Of a stretch of DNA of 9,559 bases, positions 5,877-9,559 are shown one piece after another. The notes beneath the pieces are model-generated. The model did not search any database. It saw only the letters and a list, made by a program, of their open reading frames with translations, and was not told the origin of the DNA. The stretch is from Lachnospiraceae bacterium. GTDB taxonomy: Bacteria > Bacillota > Clostridia > Lachnospirales > Lachnospiraceae. Where the stretch lies: the NCBI GenBank assembly GCA_900772845.1, contig CAAGSD010000109.1, positions 1 through 9,559 of the forward strand, written 5' to 3'. Position 1 is the stretch's first letter. Each line of letters starts with the position of its first letter. A program made the position numbers and the translations under genes.

Positions 5877-6899
5877 GTGAAATTAGATAGAATGGGATTA
5901 GAATGTGTTGAAAATAAGTTTTTAAAACTTCCCAATATTCAGAAGTATGAAGTTGTCCGTAGGACAGAAGATGGGTTTATTGCATCTTTGGAGATGGATG
6001 ATGGGTATGAGTTTCATATAAATGCATACTTCCTAAACAGGGTATTTCCGTCCACAATTATTAAATTGATTGAAAAGCAGAATCAAAGTCAGGAAGTTAA
6101 CATTTTGGTTGCTCCATACATTTCAGAAAGAACTGCACAAATATGTGAAGATAACGGAATGGGTTATTTTGACTATGCAGGAAACTGTTGGTTTGTTGGT
6201 CATTCTATTTATTTGTCTGAAAAAGGAAATAAGAATCCAAGACCTAAAGAGCAAAGGTCTGTGTCCATATTTGAAAGGACTTCCGTGGTGTCTTCCTGTA
6301 TTTTGCGCGAGTTGTTTGCGGATATAACTAAGATATGGAAGCTTAAATATCTATCGGAAAAGGTAAAATGTAGCATTGGACAGGTATCAAAGCTGATGAA
6401 AGTTCTGGTGGAAAATGCATGGGTAGAAAAATTGACGGATGGTTATAAGGTTATTGATCCGGAATCACTCTTGTTGGAATGGAGCAAGGGTTATGGTAAA
6501 AAAGAAATAACATCTTATGCTTGCTATAGTTTAGATAATATATCTGTTATTGAGGAACAATTAAAAAAATTAAAGATAGATATGGGGATTGATTCTTATC
6601 TTACAGGATTGTCCGGAGGAGTGCGTTATACACCAGTGGTCCGTTACAATAAGGTACATGTTTATATAGCACCGGAAGATATTCAGGAAGCAATTCGATA
6701 TTTGGATATGAAAGAAGTAAATAGTGGTTCCAATGTGGTTATTTTTCCATTAGAGAATGATTCCTATATCAAGGATTATAGGGTGATTGATGAATCAGTA
6801 GTTGTATCCCCTTTACAAATATATTTGGATTGTATGCAGATAAAAGGAAGGGGAGAAGAGATGGCGGATGCGGTTTTGAAAAAGGAGATACTTAGATGA
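5877..6899 (+). CDS. AbiEi-family type IV antitoxin / transcriptional regulator
   Basis: A 340-aa protein of the AbiEi type. In type IV (AbiE) systems this protein represses its own operon and counteracts the AbiEii nucleotidyltransferase without the two proteins forming a complex. The N-terminal domain (about 1-120) contains the family-like segment RTAQICEDNGMGYFDYAGNC (85-104). A winged helix-turn-helix lies at about 138-195 (helices LRELFADITKI, YLSEKVKCSIGQVSKLMKVL and the wing WVEKLTDGYKVID). The C-terminal domain (about 210-340) ends with SPLQIYLDCMQIKGRGEEMA (311-330), a motif I associate with AbiEi-type proteins. Start GTG 5877 has GCGGTGAT close upstream; ATG 5892 is an alternative. 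Its promoter carries inverted repeats suited to autoregulation. It overlaps the partner gene by 4 bp (ATGA). Low GC relative to both flanks suggests horizontal acquisition. Family assignment is by motif memory, without a search. Confidence 0.82.
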   Translation: MKLDRMGLECVENKFLKLPNIQKYEVVRRTEDGFIASLEMDDGYEFHINAYFLNRVFPSTIIKLIEKQNQSQEVNILVAPYISERTAQICEDNGMGYFDYAGNCWFVGHSIYLSEKGNKNPRPKEQRSVSIFERTSVVSSCILRELFADITKIWKLKYLSEKVKCSIGQVSKLMKVLVENAWVEKLTDGYKVIDPESLLLEWSKGYGKKEITSYACYSLDNISVIEEQLKKLKIDMGIDSYLTGLSGGVRYTPVVRYNKVHVYIAPEDIQEAIRYLDMKEVNSGSNVVIFPLENDSYIKDYRVIDESVVVSPLQIYLDCMQIKGRGEEMADAVLKKEILR

Positions 6900-7438
6900 T
6901 AAGAGATGAAGACTTGAAAAGCAGCGTAGACTATTCGGAAGGTCAGAAGCGGGCTGCGCATAGAGTACTGGTAGAGTTGGTTAATATTTTTGAAGAATAT
7001 GAAGATGAAATCCGTGTGGTAGGAGGCTGGGTTCCGGATTTAATGTTTCCTAAAGAAGGTCATGTGGGAAGTGTGGAAGCAGAACGACCAGATGGCGCAA
7101 TAGATGTTGCGAATGTCAGTGTTGTAGCAGTAGTTCCTTATTTGATAATGAAAACAGCAGCTATGGGCAGGGGAAAAGCGAAGGATGCTTATGATATTTA
7201 CTTTATTATCAAACATTATATTGGTGGAGTAAGAGAGTTGGCGAAAGAATTTGAACCTGTAAGGGATAAAAATATTGTAATAGAAGCGAAAGATAAGTTG
7301 GCAGGTAAATTTGCTTCTGAAAATCATGCTGGGCCAAAAGATGTAGTGGATTTTATGGATTTAGAGGATGAAGAAAGCATAGAAATGACCAGGAGAGATG
7401 CTTATGAACAAGTGCAGGCATTATTGAACTTAATATAA
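6896..7438 (+). CDS. AbiEii-like nucleotidyltransferase, internally deleted (probably inactive)
   Basis: The reading frame is 180 aa, shorter than the roughly 250-300 aa usual for AbiEii-type toxins. The N-terminus has the family's glycine motif VVGGWVPDLMFP (41-52). The C-terminal half has VAVVPYLIMKTAAMGRGKAK (77-96) followed by DAYDIYFIIKHY, as in the later AbiEii motifs. Between them GHVGSV (55-60) runs straight into EAERPDGAIDV (61-71). The stretch that should follow GHVGS, with the paired acidic catalytic residues and the beta-sheet after it, is absent. The junction falls near nt 7073-7078 and the frame stays open, so this looks like an in-frame deletion rather than a frameshift. Without the acidic pair it should not bind metal or transfer nucleotides. 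ATG 6896 overlaps the antitoxin stop and has GGAG (6884-6887) 8 nt upstream. It may be a decaying toxin or a retained regulatory fragment. Confidence 0.75.
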   Translation: MIRDEDLKSSVDYSEGQKRAAHRVLVELVNIFEEYEDEIRVVGGWVPDLMFPKEGHVGSVEAERPDGAIDVANVSVVAVVPYLIMKTAAMGRGKAKDAYDIYFIIKHYIGGVRELAKEFEPVRDKNIVIEAKDKLAGKFASENHAGPKDVVDFMDLEDEESIEMTRRDAYEQVQALLNLI

Positions 7439-7482
7439 GTATTTAAAAACATCAGGGATAACTATTAAGTGGTGAAGTTGAA

Positions 7483-7511
7483 GTGACATAAAAGCCTTTA
7501 CATGATATAAT
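7483..7511 (+). promoter_or_regulatory. Possible promoter downstream of the AbiE-like pair
   Basis: GTGACA (7483-7488), a 17-bp spacer and a perfect TATAAT (7506-7511) match sigma-A consensus at 11 of 12 positions. Transcription would start near 7518, inside the start of the 60-codon reading frame, so it may serve a remnant, an RNA or the downstream hydrolase. Confidence 0.45.
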
Positions 7512-7513
7512 CA

Positions 7514-7696
7514 GTGATGCTGTATCAAGTGGATCAGGCTGAGGCAATAGTGAATATTATCAACAAAAAATATGTTACAGGCAATAGAATGACGTATCTG
7601 GCGTTGCTTTCAGGTGCTGGCAGCTGGCTTGAAAGAAACAGTAAATTTGCTTATGACAACTATGGTATAAAATTGGGGAAAGAAGCTTTTTGTTGA
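7514..7696 (+). CDS. Small reading frame of unknown function, possibly a gene remnant
   Basis: A 60-codon frame starting GTG-ATG, with protein-like composition (for example KYVTGNRMTYLALLSGAGSW at residues 19-38, then LERNSKFAYDNYGIKLGKE). I do not recognise it. There is no ribosome site before either start, and a promoter -10 box lies only 2 nt upstream, so the full frame would lack a leader. The mixed hydrophobic and charged pattern looks more like a fragment of a once longer protein than random sequence. It belongs to the AT-rich island, and its stop codon lies inside the -35 box of the next promoter. The rest of 7439-7760 shows only two promoters and no other gene or clear terminator. Confidence 0.25.
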   Translation: MMLYQVDQAEAIVNIINKKYVTGNRMTYLALLSGAGSWLERNSKFAYDNYGIKLGKEAFC

Positions 7697-7721
7697 TATT
7701 GTGATACTTTCCGCTTATAAT
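7693..7721 (+). promoter_or_regulatory. Promoter of the hydrolase and Mur-ligase operon
   Basis: TTGATA (7693-7698), a 17-bp spacer and a perfect TATAAT (7716-7721) form a strong sigma-A promoter. Predicted start is near 7728, about 33 nt before the ATG at 7761. Confidence 0.75.
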
Positions 7722-7760
7722 GAGAATTTATAACAGTGCAATTTGAAATTGAGGTTTTCA

Positions 7761-8531
7761 ATGAATATAGTAGTAGACGGATATAATATATGTTACAAAA
7801 TAACCGGCAACGGTGATAAGACGGTTGTGATCTTACAGGGCTGGGGTACGGATCTGGGAGTGTATGATTCCGTAGCCGGTGTGATAGACGGCAGCAGGTA
7901 CCGTGTGATCCAGTTCGATTTCCCGGGCTTCGGCGGCAGCGATGAGCCGAAGGAGCCTTGGGATGTAGACGGATTTGCGGACTTTTTCTGCAGATTTATG
8001 GAAGTAATGCAGGTCAAAAAGGCCACCCTCATCGGGCATTCCTACGGCGGCCGTGTGATCATTAAGCTGGCAGCCAGAGAGAGCATCCCTTTTGAGATCA
8101 CGAATATTATCCTGATCGACAGCGCAGGTATCCTGCCGGTGCGGACTGCTGCGCAGAAATGGAAGATCCGCAAGTACAAGATTCTGAAGAAATTCCTGAA
8201 TCTGAAGCTGATCTATGCCATGTTCCCGGAGGTGATCGATGACTGGAGGAGCCGACAGGGATCAGCAGACTACCGCAATGCGACACCCATGATGCGTCAG
8301 TGTATGGTGAAGGCAGTGAATGAGGATCTGACGGAGCTGCTTCCGAGGATCCGTCAGGAAGTGCTGCTGATCTGGGGAGATCAGGATACGGCAACTCCTA
8401 TCAGGGATGCACATATTATGGAAGAGAAGATACCTAACTGCGGTCTGGCAGTGATCCCGGGAACCGGTCATTTCTCCTTCCTGGAGAAGCCGGCACAGTT
8501 CCGGGGAATTATGGAGGCATATTTGAAATGA
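7761..8531 (+). CDS. Alpha/beta-hydrolase-fold protein
   Basis: A 256-aa cytosolic alpha/beta hydrolase. The catalytic triad is visible: Ser94 in the nucleophile elbow GHSYGG (92-97), Asp209 in WGDQDT (205-210) and His237 in GTGHFSF (234-240). LQGWGTD (25-31) is the usual position of the oxyanion-hole loop, and FDFPGFGGSDEP (52-63) is the typical strand-4 motif. A basic helical cap lies at about 128-165 (QKWKIRKYKILKKFLNLKL). The substrate is not predictable from sequence; esters, thioesters or amides are possible. ATG 7761 has GAGG 6 nt upstream and is preferred over an in-frame TTG at 7743. Its stop overlaps the start of the MurF-like gene (ATGA), so the two are translationally coupled and probably share a cell-envelope role. 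Confidence 0.9.
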   Translation: MNIVVDGYNICYKITGNGDKTVVILQGWGTDLGVYDSVAGVIDGSRYRVIQFDFPGFGGSDEPKEPWDVDGFADFFCRFMEVMQVKKATLIGHSYGGRVIIKLAARESIPFEITNIILIDSAGILPVRTAAQKWKIRKYKILKKFLNLKLIYAMFPEVIDDWRSRQGSADYRNATPMMRQCMVKAVNEDLTELLPRIRQEVLLIWGDQDTATPIRDAHIMEEKIPNCGLAVIPGTGHFSFLEKPAQFRGIMEAYLK

Positions 8532-9559
8532 TCATACGTGTGCTGATAGCGGTCGTGCTTGCTGTCCCGGCATATTTTTATACCATGCGGTATAACATGC
8601 ATATGTTCCAGCAGAACGGCTATAAGAATAAAGAACACCTTCATTGGCTGAAGAAGAAGTTCCGGTTGCAATGGATTCTCTATTTTGGTCTGGCACTGGG
8701 CATTGTGACCTGTGTGTTCCCGTACCTTGCCCTTGAAATCTTCGAGTATCTGGTACTGCTCGTGATCATTGTGGTATATCGTGCCATGAAACGGATGAAC
8801 ACGAAGAAAAAGTTGGTGTATACCGCCCGGGTCAAGAGATTACTTGCTACAGAGCTGATCCTTACGGCTGCGGTATTCGCACTGGTGTGTGGATTGGGCG
8901 GAATGCAGCGGATCCCGGGACTGTGCCTGATCCTGGTATCTGTGAATCTGTTTCTGGATATTGTGGCTAATGTCATCAATCATCCCATGGAGGCGGGGAT
9001 CAATCAGCATTACATTAATGATGCTGTGAGAAAGTTGAAAAGCGTCCCGGGACTTACCGTCATTGGTGTGACCGGCAGCTATGGCAAGACCAGTGTAAAG
9101 TTCTACTTACAGACACTTTTACAGGAAAAATATAATGTACTGGTGACTCCGGAGAGTTTCAATACGCCTATGGGTGTGGTGCGGACCATCCGAGGCTCCT
9201 TAAAGCCAACTACGGAGATCTTCGTCTGCGAGATGGGTGCCCGCCATGTGGGCGATATCAAGGAGATCTGCGATATGGTGCATCCCGATCACGGTGTGAT
9301 CACTTCCATCGGACCGCAGCATTTAGAGACCTTTTTCAACATGGAGAATATTCAGAAGACGAAGTTCGAATTGGCGGATGCCCTGCCGGAAGGCGGCATG
9401 CTGTTCTTAAACGGCGACAACGATTATATTCAGCAGCAGGCAGCTTCTCCCGCTTATGAGCAGACCCCGGAGAAGATCTTCTATTATTCCGAGACGGAAG
9501 GGACAGGATACTGTGCCAAAGATGTGAAGGTATCCCAGTTAGGTACGGAGTTCACCGTA
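8528..9559 (+). CDS. MurF-like Mur ligase with N-terminal membrane domain (3' end outside window)
   Basis: The open frame runs 344 codons to the window edge. Residues 1-150 form a membrane domain with about four to five hydrophobic helices (near 2-19, 48-67, 71-85, 106-123 and 130-150) separated by basic loops. A Mur-ligase ATP-binding domain follows: P-loop VTGSYGKTS (181-189), SFNTPMGV (210-217), CEMGARHVGDI (234-244) and TSIGPQHLETF (259-269). These resemble MurF, the enzyme adding D-Ala-D-Ala to UDP-MurNAc-tripeptide. Ordinary MurF is soluble and starts with a substrate-binding domain; here a membrane domain replaces it, so the substrate may be a lipid-linked precursor or another envelope molecule. 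GGAGG lies about 10 nt before ATG 8528, which overlaps the hydrolase stop. It is incomplete on the right, with the ligase C-terminal domain missing. Confidence 0.9.
   Translation, partial: MIIRVLIAVVLAVPAYFYTMRYNMHMFQQNGYKNKEHLHWLKKKFRLQWILYFGLALGIVTCVFPYLALEIFEYLVLLVIIVVYRAMKRMNTKKKLVYTARVKRLLATELILTAAVFALVCGLGGMQRIPGLCLILVSVNLFLDIVANVINHPMEAGINQHYINDAVRKLKSVPGLTVIGVTGSYGKTSVKFYLQTLLQEKYNVLVTPESFNTPMGVVRTIRGSLKPTTEIFVCEMGARHVGDIKEICDMVHPDHGVITSIGPQHLETFFNMENIQKTKFELADALPEGGMLFLNGDNDYIQQQAASPAYEQTPEKIFYYSETEGTGYCAKDVKVSQLGTEFTV

Noticed and set aside
6896..7438. Frameshift as the cause of the shortened AbiEii-like protein
   Set aside because: N-terminal and C-terminal family motifs are in the same frame with no gap in the reading frame, and the missing core is not found in other frames nearby, so a deletion fits better.
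7428..7440. ACTTA-ATA-TAAGT palindrome at the end of the AbiEii-like gene as a terminator
   Set aside because: The stem is 5 bp and almost all A-T with a 3-nt loop and no U-tract, too weak to terminate.
1..9559. CRISPR array, tRNA, rRNA, integrase or transposase
   Set aside because: No regularly spaced repeats, no cloverleaf or rRNA-like sequence and no recombinase motifs were seen on either strand.

Overview
The window looks like chromosomal DNA from a Gram-positive anaerobe of the Clostridia, most likely Lachnospiraceae. This is an inference from moderate GC, strong AGGAGG-type ribosome sites, sigma-A-like promoters spaced at 17 bp, a FIST plus soluble chemoreceptor pair and a membrane-anchored MurF-like ligase. 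No rRNA, tRNA or species marker is present to fix the taxon.

Left part (1-2344, minus strand). A CaCA-family cation/Na+ antiporter is preceded by a long structured leader. I read the leader as a yybP-ykoY (manganese) riboswitch with its own consensus promoter and an intrinsic terminator whose 5' arm overlaps the 3' strand of the aptamer. This predicts that metal binding switches the antiporter on. Upstream of it is a membrane-anchored endonuclease/exonuclease/phosphatase-fold protein whose promoter predicts a leaderless or nearly leaderless mRNA.

Middle part (2373-5730, plus strand). A divergent promoter pair with mirror-image GTTGAAAC -35 boxes drives a five-gene cluster: a FIST-domain sensor protein, a soluble methyl-accepting chemotaxis-type signalling protein, two small unknown proteins (109 and 65 aa, overlapping) and an HD-domain phosphohydrolase. 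Spacings are short or overlapping and the cluster ends at a 13-bp perfect hairpin, so it is probably one operon for intracellular sensing and signalling.

Accessory island (about 5740-7750). GC drops sharply (25-30% in hand-counted lines, against 47-55% in the flanks). It holds a type IV toxin-antitoxin (AbiE-like) pair: a full-length AbiEi-type winged-helix antitoxin/regulator with its own promoter and candidate operators, overlapping by 4 bp an AbiEii-type nucleotidyltransferase that has lost its catalytic core in an apparently clean in-frame deletion. A 60-codon possible gene remnant follows.

Right part (7693-9559, plus strand). GC rises again. A strong promoter drives an alpha/beta hydrolase that overlaps by 4 bp a MurF-like Mur ligase with an N-terminal membrane domain. 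The ligase runs off the window edge. The pair is probably a cell-envelope operon.
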